Under the pieces are notes generated by a model, which was not told the DNA's origin, did not search any database, and saw only the letters and a program-made list of their open reading frames with translations. The translations under genes and the position numbers were made by a program. Of a stretch of DNA of 64,000 nucleotides, positions 47,973 through 60,194 are shown piece by piece (positions within the stretch are counted from its first letter, which is position 1; every line of letters begins with the position of its first letter). The stretch is from Ramlibacter tataouinensis TTB310 (GTDB lineage: Bacteria; Pseudomonadota; Gammaproteobacteria; Burkholderiales; Burkholderiaceae_C), in assembly GCF_000215705.1 (NCBI RefSeq), contig NC_015677.1, forward strand, positions 3,050,001 to 3,114,000, given 5' to 3'.

Positions 47973-49127
47973 TCAGCGGGTGACCACCAGGTTGGTGCGG
48001 TGGATCATCTCGGGCTCGGCCACGTAGCCGAGCAGCCGCTCGATGTCGGCGGACGGCTTGCGGCACAACAGGCGCGCCTCGGCGCTGGCGTAATTGGCCA
48101 GTCCCCGCGCCACCTCGGCACCCGAAGGGTCGCGCACCGCGATCACGTCGCCGCGCGAGAAGTCGCCTTCCACCGCCACCATGCCGATGGGCAGCAGGCT
48201 CTTGCCTTCCTGCCGCAGCTTGGCGGCGGCACCCTCGTCCACCATGACCGCGCCGCGCAACTGCAGGTGGTCGGCCATCCAGCGCTTGCGCGCCTGGCTT
48301 TTCTGCGTCGGCGCCACCAGCAGGGTGCCGATGGCCTCGCCGGCGAACAGTCGCAGCAGCGCATCGGGCTCGCGTCCCCAGGCGATCACCGTGGAGGCGC
48401 CCGAGCCGGCCGCGCGCCTGGCGGCCAGGATCTTGGTGATCATGCCGCCCTTGCCCAGGCTGGAGCCGGCGCCGCCGGCCATGGCCTCCAGCGCCGGATC
48501 CCCGGCGCGCGCCTCGTGCACGAAGGCGGCCGAGGGGTCCTTGCGGGGATCCGCCGTGTACAGGCCCTTCTGGTCGGTGAGGATCACCAGCACGTCCGCC
48601 TCCACCAGGTTGGCGACCAGGGCCCCCAGCGTGTCGTTGTCGCCGAACTTGATCTCGTCGTTGACGACGGTGTCGTTCTCGTTGATGACGGGCAGCACGC
48701 GCAGCCCGAGCAGGGTCAGCAGCGTGGTGCGCGCGTTCAGGTAGCGCTCGCGATCGGCCAGGTCGGCATGGGTGAGCAGCACCTGGGCGGACCCCATGCC
48801 GTTCTGGCGCAGCTTGCTCTCGTACATCTGCGCCAGGCCCATCTGACCCACCGCGGCGGCGGCCTGCAGTTCGTGCAGCTGGTGCGGCCGCGTCGCCCAG
48901 CCCAGGCGCTTCATGCCTTCGGCGATGGCACCGCTGGAGACCATGATCACCTCGCGCCCCTCGCCGGCCAGTGCCGCGAGTTGGCGGCACCATTCGCCGA
49001 TGGCCCGCTCGTCCAGCCCCCGGCCGTCGTTGGTCACCAGGCTGGAGCCGACCTTGACCACGATGCGGCGCGCCGCGCGCATCAGCTGCGCGCCGGAAGG
49101 CAGGCTGGAAGCCGGTTTCTCGCTCAT
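47973..49127 (-). CDS. proB: Glutamate 5-kinase with PUA domain
   Basis: A 384-residue enzyme catalysing the first step of proline synthesis, phosphorylation of glutamate. The start is the ATG at 49127. The amino-acid-kinase domain has [59 protein letters not shown], and [21 protein letters not shown]-terminal PUA domain (about 285-370; [21 protein letters not shown]) is present as usual. It follows obgE by 11 bases on the same strand, the standard rplU-rpmA-obgE-proB order. Confidence 0.95.
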   Translation of the reverse strand: MSEKPASSLPSGAQLMRAARRIVVKVGSSLVTNDGRGLDERAIGEWCRQLAALAGEGREVIMVSSGAIAEGMKRLGWATRPHQLHELQAAAAVGQMGLAQMYESKLRQNGMGSAQVLLTHADLADRERYLNARTTLLTLLGLRVLPVINENDTVVNDEIKFGDNDTLGALVANLVEADVLVILTDQKGLYTADPRKDPSAAFVHEARAGDPALEAMAGGAGSSLGKGGMITKILAARRAAGSGASTVIAWGREPDALLRLFAGEAIGTLLVAPTQKSQARKRWMADHLQLRGAVMVDEGAAAKLRQEGKSLLPIGMVAVEGDFSRGDVIAVRDPSGAEVARGLANYASAEARLLCRKPSADIERLLGYVAEPEMIHRTNLVVTR

Positions 49128-49138
49128 GTCGGCGGTCG

Positions 49139-50540
<1,402 letters not shown>

Positions 50541-50552
50541 GGTTCCTGCTCC

Positions 50553-50864
50553 TTAGCCAGCGATGGCGCCGATCTGCAGCTCGGTGAACTGCTGGCGATG
50601 GCCCTGGCGCTTCTGGTAGTGCTTGCGACGGCGCATCTTGAAGATGCGCACCTTGTCGTGCTTGCCGTGCGCCACGATGGTGGCCTTGACAGTCGCACCG
50701 GACACCAGGGGAGTGCCAACCTTGAGCTCGCTGCCGTTGCCGACGGCCAGCACCTGGTCGATCACGATTTCCTGGCCTACGTCCGCAGCAATCTGTTCTA
50801 CTTTGATTTTCTCGCCGGAGGCAACGCGATACTGCTTGCCGCCGGTTTTTATGACCGCGTACAT
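50553..50864 (-). CDS. rplU: 50S ribosomal protein L21
   Basis: A 103-residue protein, [24 protein letters not shown], with the C-terminal [24 protein letters not shown] signature. It is first in the rplU-rpmA operon. The 197-base gap to the divergent ispB contains a TATAGT hexamer (50963-50968, minus strand) as possible -10, without a good -35. Confidence 0.98.
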   Translation of the reverse strand: MYAVIKTGGKQYRVASGEKIKVEQIAADVGQEIVIDQVLAVGNGSELKVGTPLVSGATVKATIVAHGKHDKVRIFKMRRRKHYQKRQGHRQQFTELQIGAIAG

Positions 50865-51031
50865 GAGGACCTCTTGAGAATGCGAGACACGCCCGTGTGT
50901 CTTTTCAGAACACGCCGCGCCTCTTCTAAGATCTCCCCGGACGGATTTCCGGAGAGCCCAAGACTATAGCATAGTTTGCGGTTACTCACCTTCGGGGTCA
51001 TGGAGCGGCCCGCCGCGCAGGGCCCCCTCCC

Positions 51032-51037
51032 TATAAT
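51032..51037 (+). promoter_or_regulatory. Perfect -10 box (TATAAT) upstream of ispB
   Basis: TATAAT lies 24 bases before the TTG start codon of ispB in an otherwise GC-rich region. No matching -35 is visible. Transcription would begin near 51044, leaving a leader of about 18 bases. Confidence 0.4.
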
Positions 51038-51061
51038 CGTGGGCCACTCCCCCTGCCCGCC

Positions 51062-52045
51062 TTGACCGACTCCGCCGCCAGCACCACCTCCGCACTTGCT
51101 CTCATCGCCGATGACATGCGCGAGGTCGATGCCGTCATCGCGCAGCGCCTGGATTCGGGTGTTCCGCTGGTCGGCGAGGTGTCGCGCTACCTCATCTCCG
51201 CCGGCGGCAAGCGGCTGCGCCCGGCCCTGCTGCTGCTGGTGTGCGGCGCCCTGGGCTACCGCGGACCCCAGCGCTTCAACCTGGCCGCCGTGGTCGAGTT
51301 CATCCACACCGCCACGCTGCTGCACGACGACGTGGTGGACGAGTCCACGTTGCGCCGCGGCCGCGCCACGGCCAACCAGAGCTTCGGCAACCCGGCCAGC
51401 GTGCTGGTGGGCGACTTCCTCTACTCGCGCGCCTTCCAGATGATGCTCCAAGCCAATGACATGCGGGTGATGGAGATCCTGGCGGAGGCCACCAACGTCA
51501 TCGCCGAGGGCGAGGTGCTGCAGTTGATGAACACGCATGACGCCTCGCTGGACGAGGCCGGCTACCTGCGCGTCATTCGCTCCAAGACCGCCAAGCTGTT
51601 CGAGGCCAGCAGCCGCCTGGGCGCCGTGCTCTCCGGCAGCGCGTCGCCGGTGGAACAGGCCTGCGCCGAGTACGGCCAGGCGCTCGGCACGGCCTTCCAG
51701 GTGATCGACGATCTGCTGGACTACGACGGCAATACCCAGGAGATGGGCAAGAACCTCGGGGACGACCTGCGCGAAGGCAAGGCCACCCTGCCGCTGATCG
51801 CGGCCATGCAGCGGGGCTCGGCCCCGCAGCGCGAGCTGGTCCGGCATGCCATCGAGCAAGGGGCTGCCGACGAACTCGACGCCATCGTCGACATCGTGCG
51901 CCAGACCGGTGCCCTGGAGGTCACGCGCGAGGCGGCGGCGGCCGAGGCGCGCCGCGCGATCGCCTGCTGCGATCTGCTGCCCCGCAATGAGCACACGGCG
52001 GGTTTGCTACAATTGGCGTCTTCACTGCTTGAACGACGGCACTGA
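51062..52045 (+). CDS. ispB: Polyprenyl (octaprenyl) diphosphate synthase
   Basis: A 327-residue trans-prenyltransferase (TTG start) that makes the side chain of ubiquinone. The first aspartate-rich motif is LLHDDVVDES and the second is QVIDDLLDYDG. SAGGKRLRPALLLL and GEVLQLMN are also typical. It is divergent from rplU, as in many Proteobacteria. The tRNA-Pro gene begins 40 bases downstream, and between them is a small hairpin (ATGGTC-GTTT-GACCAT). Confidence 0.94.
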   Translation: MTDSAASTTSALALIADDMREVDAVIAQRLDSGVPLVGEVSRYLISAGGKRLRPALLLLVCGALGYRGPQRFNLAAVVEFIHTATLLHDDVVDESTLRRGRATANQSFGNPASVLVGDFLYSRAFQMMLQANDMRVMEILAEATNVIAEGEVLQLMNTHDASLDEAGYLRVIRSKTAKLFEASSRLGAVLSGSASPVEQACAEYGQALGTAFQVIDDLLDYDGNTQEMGKNLGDDLREGKATLPLIAAMQRGSAPQRELVRHAIEQGAADELDAIVDIVRQTGALEVTREAAAAEARRAIACCDLLPRNEHTAGLLQLASSLLERRH

Positions 52046-52085
52046 TGGTCGTTTGACCATGGGTCGCCCGTCGCACCAAGACCAT

Positions 52086-52162
52086 CGGGGTGTAGCTTAG
52101 CCTGGTAGAGCGCTACGTTCGGGACGTAGAGGCCGGAGGTTCGAATCCTCTCACCCCGACCA
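52086..52162 (+). tRNA. tRNA-Pro (anticodon CGG)
   Basis: A 77-nt cloverleaf: acceptor CGGGGTG/CACCCCG with discriminator A and encoded CCA, D-arm with TAGCTTAGCCTGGTAGA, anticodon loop TTCGGGA giving CGG, and T-arm GGTTCGAATCC. The C1-G72 pair, A73 and G37 are proline identity features. It decodes CCG, a frequent codon in this GC-rich genome. The gene ends 142 bases before pilB. Confidence 0.97.
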
Positions 52163-52304
52163 GTTTTCGGCATCGCGTCGGTTCTAACCAACTGCGGGCC
52201 GGCCATTACAGCCGCGCAGATTTACAAGTGCTCAGCCTTTCGGCGATGATGGGCCACTTGTTTACAAATCGCCGAGCGCCGCATCCGGCGCCCTGAGTTT
52301 GCCC
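52163..52304 (+). promoter_or_regulatory. pilB upstream region with inverted repeat
   Basis: This 142-base gap after tRNA-Pro contains the inverted repeat ACAAGTG (52224-52230)/CACTTGT (52255-52261), each arm next to TTTAC (direct repeat TTTACAA at 52221 and 52261). It could be a regulator site or a stem in the leader. No clear sigma-70 or sigma-54 promoter is recognised. Confidence 0.3.
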
Positions 52305-54044
<1,740 letters not shown>

Positions 54045-54081
54045 ACAACGACAAGCAGGACGCTGACAGGAGTATCCCGAC

Positions 54082-55299
54082 ATGGCGACGGCTACCGCAA
54101 CCAAGATCACCGAGTTCGTCTTCGAGTGGGAGGGCCGCGACCGCAACGGCAAGCAGGTCCGCGGCGAGACGCGGGCCGCCGGCGAGAACCAGGTCCAGGC
54201 GTCGCTGCGCCGCCAGGGCGTCACTCCGCTCAAGATCAGGAAGCGCAAGATGCGCTCGGGCCAGAAGATCAAGCCCAAGGACATCGCCATCTTCACGCGC
54301 CAGCTGGCCACCATGATGAAGGCGGGCGTGCCGCTGCTGCAGTCCTTCGACATCGTGGGCCGCGGCAACGCCAACGCCAGCGTCACCAAGCTGCTCAACG
54401 ACATCCGCACCGACGTGGAGACCGGCACTTCGCTGTCCGCCGCCTTCCGCAAGTTCCCGCTGTACTTCGACAACCTGTACTGCAACCTGGTCGAGGCCGG
54501 CGAGGCGGCCGGTATCCTGGAGGCGCTGCTGGACCGACTGGCGGTCTACATGGAGAAGACCGAGGCCATCAAGTCCAAAATCAAGTCGGCGCTGATGTAC
54601 CCCATCTCCGTGGTGGTGGTGGCCTTCGTCGTGGTGGCGGTCATCATGATCTTCGTGATCCCGGCGTTCAAGGAGGTGTTCAGTTCTTTCGGCGCGGACC
54701 TGCCGGCGCCCACCCTGTTCGTCATCGCCATGAGCGAGATCTTCGTCAAGTGGTGGTGGCTGATCTTCGGCGGCATCGGCGGCAGCCTCTATTTCTTCAT
54801 GCAGGCCTGGAAGCGCAGCGAGAAGGTCCAGATGTTCATGGACCGGCTGATGCTCAAGGTGCCGGTGTTTGGCGACTTGGTCTACAAGTCGGTCATCGCC
54901 CGCTGGACCCGCACCCTGGCGACGATGTTCGCGGCCGGCGTGCCATTGGTGGAGGCCCTCGACTCGGTGGGCGGAGCCTCGGGCAACTCGGTCTACCAGC
55001 TGGCCACCGAGAAGATCCAGCAGGAGGTCTCCACCGGCACCAGCCTGACGGCGGCCATGACCAACGCCAACGTCTTCCCCAGCATGGTGCTGCAGATGAC
55101 CGCCATCGGCGAGGAGTCCGGCTCGATCGACCACATGCTGGGCAAGGCAGCCGACTTCTACGAGGCCGAGGTCGACGACATGGTGGCCGGCCTGTCCAGC
55201 CTGATGGAGCCCATGATCATCGTCTTCCTCGGTGGCCTGATCGGCGGCATCGTGGTCGCCATGTACCTGCCGATCTTCAAGCTGGGCCAGGTGGTCTGA
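54082..55299 (+). CDS. pilC: Type IV pilus inner-membrane platform protein PilC
   Basis: A 405-residue polytopic protein of the GspF family that links the PilB ATPase to pilin assembly. Two related cytoplasmic helical domains (FTRQLATMMKAGVPLLQSFDIVGRG and ARWTRTLATMFAAGVPLVEALDSVGGA) precede the membrane segments (YPISVVVVAFVVVAVIMIFVIPAF and MEPMIIVFLGGLIGGIVVAMYLPIF). Its stop overlaps the pilD start (TGATG). Confidence 0.95.
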   Translation: MATATATKITEFVFEWEGRDRNGKQVRGETRAAGENQVQASLRRQGVTPLKIRKRKMRSGQKIKPKDIAIFTRQLATMMKAGVPLLQSFDIVGRGNANASVTKLLNDIRTDVETGTSLSAAFRKFPLYFDNLYCNLVEAGEAAGILEALLDRLAVYMEKTEAIKSKIKSALMYPISVVVVAFVVVAVIMIFVIPAFKEVFSSFGADLPAPTLFVIAMSEIFVKWWWLIFGGIGGSLYFFMQAWKRSEKVQMFMDRLMLKVPVFGDLVYKSVIARWTRTLATMFAAGVPLVEALDSVGGASGNSVYQLATEKIQQEVSTGTSLTAAMTNANVFPSMVLQMTAIGEESGSIDHMLGKAADFYEAEVDDMVAGLSSLMEPMIIVFLGGLIGGIVVAMYLPIFKLGQVV

Positions 55300-56141
55300 T
55301 GCTGGTGTCCCCGGGCATCGATGCCGGGCTCGCGGCTCTGCTGGGCCTGCTCGTCGGCAGCTTCCTCAACGTGGTGATCCACCGGCTGCCCAGGATAATG
55401 GAACGCCAGTGGGCGGCCGAATGCGCCGAGCTCAACGGCCAGCCGGTGTCCGCCACCGAGCCTTTGGATCTCATGCGTCCGCGCTCGCGTTGTCCCCACT
55501 GCGGCCATGCGATCCGCTGGTGGGAGAACATCCCGGTCCTGAGCTGGCTGGCGCTGCGCGGCAAATGCTCGGCCTGCCGGGCGCCCATCAGCCTGCGCTA
55601 CCCCTTGGTGGAACTCGCGACCGCGGCGCTGTTCGGCTATGCCGTGTGGCGCTGGGGCGCGACGGCCAGCGGCCTGGCCTGGAGCGGCTTCGCCGCCGCC
55701 TTGCTCGCGCTGGCGCTGATCGACTGGGACACCACCTTGCTGCCCGACGACCTCACCTTGCCGCTGCTGTGGGCCGGACTGATTGCCGCGGCACTGCGCT
55801 GGAGCGGCGTGCCGCTCATCGACGCGCTGTGGGGCGCGGTAGGCGGCTACCTGTCGTTGTGGCTGGTGTACCAGGGCTTCAAGCTGCTGACCGGCAAGGA
55901 AGGCATGGGCTTCGGCGATTTCAAGCTGTTCGCCGCGTTGGGCGCCTGGTTCGGCTGGCAGGCGCTGGTGCCCATGATCCTGATGGCCTCGGTCATCGGC
56001 GCTGTGGTGGGCATCGCGCTCAAGCTCTCCAGCGGACTGCGCGAAGGCGGCTACGTGCCTTTCGGCCCGTTCCTGGCAGGCGCCGGCCTCACGGCCATGG
56101 TGTTCGGCCCGGCCGCCATCCTGCAGGCCATCGGCCTGTGA
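55299..56141 (+). CDS. pilD: Prepilin peptidase PilD
   Basis: A 280-residue membrane aspartyl protease that cleaves type IV prepilin leaders and methylates the new N-terminus. The cytoplasmic loop has two CxxC pairs (RCPHCGHAIRWW, KCSACRAPISLRYP). The catalytic aspartates are in ALIDWDTTLLPDDL and GFGDFKLFAALGAWFG. About eight membrane segments are expected. The start overlaps the pilC stop, and coaE follows 13 bases later. Confidence 0.94.
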   Translation: MLVSPGIDAGLAALLGLLVGSFLNVVIHRLPRIMERQWAAECAELNGQPVSATEPLDLMRPRSRCPHCGHAIRWWENIPVLSWLALRGKCSACRAPISLRYPLVELATAALFGYAVWRWGATASGLAWSGFAAALLALALIDWDTTLLPDDLTLPLLWAGLIAAALRWSGVPLIDALWGAVGGYLSLWLVYQGFKLLTGKEGMGFGDFKLFAALGAWFGWQALVPMILMASVIGAVVGIALKLSSGLREGGYVPFGPFLAGAGLTAMVFGPAAILQAIGL

Positions 56142-56154
56142 CCCCGCACCGGCC

Positions 56155-56754
56155 ATGCTGCGCATCGGCCTGACGGGCGGCATCGGCAGCGGCAAGAGCA
56201 CGGTGCTGCAGATGCTGGCGGGCCTGGGCGCCGCCAGCATCGACGCCGACGCGATCTCGCGCGGCGTCACCGCCCCCGGCGGCGCGGCCATCCCCCTGAT
56301 CCGGCAGCGCTTCGGCCCGCCGTTCATCGCTGGCGACGGCGGCATGGACCGGGCGCGCATGCGTGAGCACGCCTACGCCCACCCGGCCGCGCGCAAGCAG
56401 CTCGAGGAGATCATCCATCCGCTGGTCGGGCAGGAGAGCGAACGCCAGGCCCTGGCTGCCGAAAGCAGCGGCGCGCGCTGCCTGGTGTTCGACATCCCCC
56501 TGCTGGTGGAGTCCGGACGCTGGCGCAGCCGTGTCCATCGCGTGCTGGTGGTCGACTGCCGCGCCGAGACCCAGGTACAGCGGGTGACGGCCCGCAGCGG
56601 GCTGCAGCCCGACGAGGTGCGTGCCATCATCGCCGCGCAGGCGCCGCGCGCCCTGCGCCTCGCGGCGGCCGACATCGTGATTTGCAACGAGGGGTTGCAG
56701 CTGCCGCAGTTGCAGGCCGAGGTCGAGGAGGTCGCGCGCACCTTCGGGCTATGA
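56155..56754 (+). CDS. coaE: Dephospho-CoA kinase
   Basis: A 199-residue P-loop kinase for the last step of coenzyme A synthesis. Walker A is GGIGSGKS (residues 8-15), and SIDADAISRGVTAPGG and LVFDIPLLVESGRW are family motifs. It sits in the common pilD-coaE-zapD-yacG order, with zapD beginning nine bases after its stop. Confidence 0.95.
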   Translation: MLRIGLTGGIGSGKSTVLQMLAGLGAASIDADAISRGVTAPGGAAIPLIRQRFGPPFIAGDGGMDRARMREHAYAHPAARKQLEEIIHPLVGQESERQALAAESSGARCLVFDIPLLVESGRWRSRVHRVLVVDCRAETQVQRVTARSGLQPDEVRAIIAAQAPRALRLAAADIVICNEGLQLPQLQAEVEEVARTFGL

Positions 56755-56763
56755 TGGCGCGCC

Positions 56764-57519
56764 GTGATCCTCTACGAGTACCCGTTCAACGAGCGCATCC
56801 GCACCTACCTCCGCCTCGAGCACCTGTTCCGCCGGCTCGGCCACTTGGTTCCGCGTGAACACCCGATCGATCACCACTACGCGCTGGCCACCCTCTTCGA
56901 AGTGATGGACGTGGCGGCACGCGCCGACCTCAAGTCCGACGTGATGAAGGACCTGGAGAAGCAGAAGTCTGCGCTCAACGGTTATCGCGGCAACCCGGCC
57001 ATCGCCGAATCGGTGCTGGACGAGGTGGTGGCACAGCTGGACCGATGCTTCAGCGCGCTCAACAGCCAGCCGGGCAAGGCTGGCCAGTCGCTCACGGAAA
57101 ACGAGTGGCTCATGAGCATCCGCAGCCGCGTCGGCATCCCGGGCGGCACCTGCGAATTCGACCTGCCGGGCTACTACGCATGGCAGCACCTGGACGCGGA
57201 ACGCCGGCAGACCGACCTCAAGCGCTGGGCATCGACACTGTCCTTGCTGGCCGAATCGGTGCATCTGCTGCTGAAGCTGCTGCGCGACTCGGGAGCGCCG
57301 CAGAAGGTCATGGCGCCCCACGGCCAGCTGCAGCAGATGCTGCCGCAGGGCCGTACGTTCCAGCTGCTGCGCCTGCGCATCGACCCGCAACTCGGCCTGG
57401 TGCCGGAAATCAGCGGCAATCGCCTGATGGTGTCGGTACGACTGATGCGGCAGGAATCCGCCGACCGCATGCAACCCAGCAGCGAGAACGCTGCGTTCGA
57501 ACTTACCCTGTGTTCCTGA
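56764..57519 (+). CDS. zapD: Cell division protein ZapD
   Basis: A 251-residue cytoplasmic protein (GTG start) that crosslinks FtsZ filaments and stabilises the Z ring. [25 protein letters not shown] at the N-terminus, [22 protein letters not shown] and [16 protein letters not shown] are diagnostic. The length is normal. It lies between coaE and yacG with short gaps. Confidence 0.95.
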   Translation: MILYEYPFNERIRTYLRLEHLFRRLGHLVPREHPIDHHYALATLFEVMDVAARADLKSDVMKDLEKQKSALNGYRGNPAIAESVLDEVVAQLDRCFSALNSQPGKAGQSLTENEWLMSIRSRVGIPGGTCEFDLPGYYAWQHLDAERRQTDLKRWASTLSLLAESVHLLLKLLRDSGAPQKVMAPHGQLQQMLPQGRTFQLLRLRIDPQLGLVPEISGNRLMVSVRLMRQESADRMQPSSENAAFELTLCS

Positions 57520-57527
57520 GGCCGCCC

Positions 57528-57740
57528 GTGCCCGCCAAAGCACCCGATCCCAAGCCCCGCCTCGTGCCCTGCCCCGGCTGCGGCGGCGAGAGCGTGTACG
57601 CGCCGTCCAATCCGTACCGGCCCTTCTGCTGCGAACGCTGCAAGGCACTGGACCTGGGCGCCTGGGCCAGCGAAAGCTTCCGGGTGGGCAGCGAGGCGCC
57701 GCCGGACGACCAGCCGTTCGGCGACGCCAAGCTGCAGTGA
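57528..57740 (+). CDS. yacG: DNA gyrase inhibitor YacG
   Basis: A 70-residue zinc protein starting at the GTG at 57528. The zinc-binding cysteines are in [14 protein letters not shown] and [21 protein letters not shown] (CxxC...CxxxC-type). YacG binds GyrB and blocks DNA binding by gyrase in E. coli. It is last in the coaE-zapD-yacG group, nine bases after zapD. The Asp/Pro-rich tail is normal. Confidence 0.92.
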   Translation: MPAKAPDPKPRLVPCPGCGGESVYAPSNPYRPFCCERCKALDLGAWASESFRVGSEAPPDDQPFGDAKLQ

Positions 57741-57786
57741 GATCCAGGGCTGCGCGTGCAGGTCCGGTGGAGACAGCGCCGGACCA

Positions 57787-58143
57787 TCAGGCCGGCCCGC
57801 ACAGGCGCAAGCACTTGGCGCGCATGGTCTCGACCCGACGGTGCAGCTGTCCGCGCAACTGCTCCACCCGCTCCATCGCCTCGCGCGAAGGCCGCACCGT
57901 GGCGTCCCACAGCGAATGCATCAGCTCCACATGGGCGATCAGCACTTCGACCACGTCGACGGACAGCTGGGGCAGCGCGCCCCGGTACATGCGGATATCC
58001 TCCAGGCGGCGGTTCACGGCGGCGTAGCGTCCCGGGTCATGCCAGGACTGGACCATGCCGTCGAACTCGGCCTGGTAACTCTCCAGCGCCGCCGCCATCT
58101 GGAAGGCGACAGCCGTGAGCATGGGCTTGATGGAAGCTGACAT
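57787..58143 (-). CDS. Helical protein of unknown function
   Basis: A 118-residue protein, MSASIKPMLTAVAFQMAAALESYQAEF, predicted to be almost entirely helical with heptad-like patterns (VEVLIAHVELMHSLWDATV, AMERVEQLRGQLHRRVETMR). It has no signal peptide or membrane segment. I do not recognise the family. It converges with yacG 46 bases away and has 104 bases of unannotated upstream DNA shared with the DUF3606 gene. Confidence 0.6.
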   Translation of the reverse strand: MSASIKPMLTAVAFQMAAALESYQAEFDGMVQSWHDPGRYAAVNRRLEDIRMYRGALPQLSVDVVEVLIAHVELMHSLWDATVRPSREAMERVEQLRGQLHRRVETMRAKCLRLCGPA

Positions 58144-58247
58144 GGGCCCAGCTTAGCCACCGATGCACCCCTGCGGGAGTCAGCGTTAGCCCGTTACCCT
58201 GGCCGAGCCGTTCCGGGCGGCCGACCGTGCTGATCAGGTTGCCTTAT

Positions 58248-58445
58248 TCATTGGTAGCCTGCCCCCTGGCCCTGGATCAGGTACTCGCGGACCTTGTCGG
58301 CCCGGTCGCCGACGGCCGCCACGGCTTCCCTCAACTTCTCGGGTGTGACGCCCAGGCTGCGGGACCAGTCCTGCACTTCATAGTCCTGGTGGACGTTGAT
58401 GCGCTCGCGGTCCTGGCCTTGGGACTTGCTCCTGTCATCGGACAT
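58248..58445 (-). CDS. DUF3606 small acidic/basic protein
   Basis: A 65-residue hydrophilic protein, MSDDRSKSQGQDRERINVHQDYEVQDWSRSLGVTPEKLREAV in pieces, matching the DUF3606 pattern (charged N-terminus, INVHQDYEVQDW, then a short helical domain). The start has AAAGGAG seven bases upstream. DUF3606 proteins are often part of stress-induced sets in Proteobacteria. The upstream region contains GTGTAGG motifs, one of which (GGTGTAGGAC) also occurs before the NarL-type regulator. Confidence 0.8.
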   Translation of the reverse strand: MSDDRSKSQGQDRERINVHQDYEVQDWSRSLGVTPEKLREAVAAVGDRADKVREYLIQGQGAGYQ

Positions 58446-58493
58446 GACGCTCTCCTTTCGATAGCATCACTCTCAGCCTGTAGGGGCAGGTTG

Positions 58494-58620
58494 GGTGTAG
58501 GACGGCGGCAGATCCGGCGGTCGGCGGCGACGGTTGCCAAGCCCACGGCCACAGGCTTCGACCTCGCATTTCGAGTGATGTAGGAATGCGCCTACTTTTC
58601 GACCGGAAGCAACCCTACAC
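58494..58620. promoter_or_regulatory. Cluster of GTGTAGG / CCTACAC motifs
   Basis: Three related sites occur in the divergent gap: GGTGTAGGAC (58494-58503), the inverted repeat GTAGG-AATGCG-CCTAC (58580-58595) and CCTACAC (58614-58620). They lie between the DUF3606 gene and the small gene at 58654. The same 10-mer GGTGTAGGAC is found upstream of the NarL-type regulator (20315-20324, minus strand). They may be operators or alternative-sigma elements. Confidence 0.4.
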
Positions 58621-58653
58621 CCTCATCCGCAGTTGCTGAATACCTTTCCGGGC

Positions 58654-58896
58654 ATGAGCAAAGATCAGCTTCCAGTGGCGCAAATGATTGGCGAGAGCTT
58701 CGTGGATCGAACCGGGCAACGGTGGTGGGTCAAGGGTGCACGGCCCGGGTCCACGGATCAGTTCATTGTCGAAGCCCAGATGAAGGGCAGCTATCCGCGC
58801 GTGGCCGTGTACGTGATGACGGAGCGCGAGTTCCACGCGCATGCCGGCGCCGCGGAACTGAAGCGCGAACGGCCCGGATCGACCTCCGAGCGCTGA
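58654..58896 (+). CDS. Small protein of unknown function
   Basis: An 80-residue protein from the ATG at 58654 (MSKDQLPVAQMIGESFVDRTGQRWWVKG). A TTG at 58633 would add seven residues. It appears to be a small beta-rich domain (PRVAVYVMTEREFHAHAGAAEL) and I do not recognise the family. The ribosome binding site is weak. It is divergent from the DUF3606 gene, with the GTGTAGG motif cluster between them. Confidence 0.6.
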   Translation: MSKDQLPVAQMIGESFVDRTGQRWWVKGARPGSTDQFIVEAQMKGSYPRVAVYVMTEREFHAHAGAAELKRERPGSTSER

Positions 58897-58966
58897 CCCG
58901 GCATTCCAGCTGCCACCCTCCAAGCGCCGCCAGGGCGGTGCCGGAGGGAGGGGGAGAAACGATCAG

Positions 58967-60151
58967 CTAGCGCAGCTTTCCGCTGCGCAGCCCCAGCGTC
59001 AGGGCGCACAGCGTGAGCGGCACCGCCAGCGCGGCGAAACCCGCCCGGTAGCTGCCGGCCAGCCCGGACACGGCGCCGAACAGCGGCGGGCCCAGCACCA
59101 CGCCCAGGAAGGTGATGGCCAGCGTGCCGCCGGTGGCCATGCCGGCCTTGCCGGCGGGCGCCTGCCGGGCGACCTCGGCCAGGTAGACGCCGTTCCAGCC
59201 GATGGCCGAGGCGCCGAACACGAACAGCACCGAGATCACGACCAGGTCGGCCACCGGCTGGCTCAGCGCGGACGTGGCCGCTGCCGCCATCGCCATGACT
59301 GCGGCCAGGGCCGCCAGCATGCGGCGCGCTCCCATCCAGCGGTCGGCCACATAGCCCCACAGCACCCGCCCGAGCACCGCGCCGATCTGGGAGACCGACA
59401 GCACGAAGCCGGCGGCCACCAGGCCGTAGGCCAGGCTGTCGGTGAGGTAGGTCACCAGGTAGGTGGTGAGCGAGAGCTGCGCGATCGAGAAGATGAAGGA
59501 GCAGCCCGCCAGCATGCGCAGGCGCGGATCGGACAGGACCAGCCGGACCGGCTCCAGGAAGTTGCCCAGGCCCAGGGCACGCGACGGGTCGCGGTCGGCG
59601 TCGAACTCGGCGCGCAGCCGCTGGGCCACCCAGGCACACAGCAGGTTGGCGGCCGCCACCGCCAACAAGGCCGGCTGCCAGCCTGCCAGCAGCTGCAGGC
59701 CGGGCACGATGGCGCCGGCCAGGGCGCCCCCCAGCGGCACGCCGGTCTGCTTGACGGAAAAGACCAGGGACATGCGGTGCGCCGGCGTGGTGCGGGCCAG
59801 CAGGTGCGAGCTCGCCGGGGTCACGGGCCCGTAGCCCAGGCCCACCAGCAAGGCCCCGAGGGCGAGTGTCGGGACGGTCGGGACCGTGCACAGGACCAGG
59901 CCCACGGCGCAGAGCAGCAGGCCCAGCTGGCTGACCCGGATCGGGCCATAGCGCGCGACCGCGGCGCCGGACGCCAGGCTGGCCACCATGGCGCCGGCGT
60001 ACGCGACCGCGATGTAGAGGCCGATGTAGGCGGGCGATACGCCGGCGGCGCCGGCGACCCGGGGCGCGATCGCGGGCACCGCGAGCAAGGCCATCGCCAC
60101 CATGGACTGGATCGCCAGCGTGATCGACAGGGGCGCCCAGCCGTTGTTCAT
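58967..60151 (-). CDS. MFS transporter
   Basis: A 394-residue major facilitator protein with about twelve membrane segments, compact loops and no large insert. Features include the motif-A-like GAAVARYGPIRVSQLG between helices 2 and 3, a motif-C-like GLGYGPVTPASSHLLARTTP, the motif-B-like SVKQTGVPLGGALAGAIVPGLQLLAGW, and the second-half motif GYVADRWMGARR. The substrate cannot be assigned. It is a single gene on the minus strand, 43 bases from the downstream end of the GIY-YIG-like gene. Confidence 0.87.
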   Translation of the reverse strand: MNNGWAPLSITLAIQSMVAMALLAVPAIAPRVAGAAGVSPAYIGLYIAVAYAGAMVASLASGAAVARYGPIRVSQLGLLLCAVGLVLCTVPTVPTLALGALLVGLGYGPVTPASSHLLARTTPAHRMSLVFSVKQTGVPLGGALAGAIVPGLQLLAGWQPALLAVAAANLLCAWVAQRLRAEFDADRDPSRALGLGNFLEPVRLVLSDPRLRMLAGCSFIFSIAQLSLTTYLVTYLTDSLAYGLVAAGFVLSVSQIGAVLGRVLWGYVADRWMGARRMLAALAAVMAMAAAATSALSQPVADLVVISVLFVFGASAIGWNGVYLAEVARQAPAGKAGMATGGTLAITFLGVVLGPPLFGAVSGLAGSYRAGFAALAVPLTLCALTLGLRSGKLR

Positions 60152-60194
60152 TGCCGGGGGGATTCTGCCACCGGCAAGGGCCGGCGGGCCCGGA

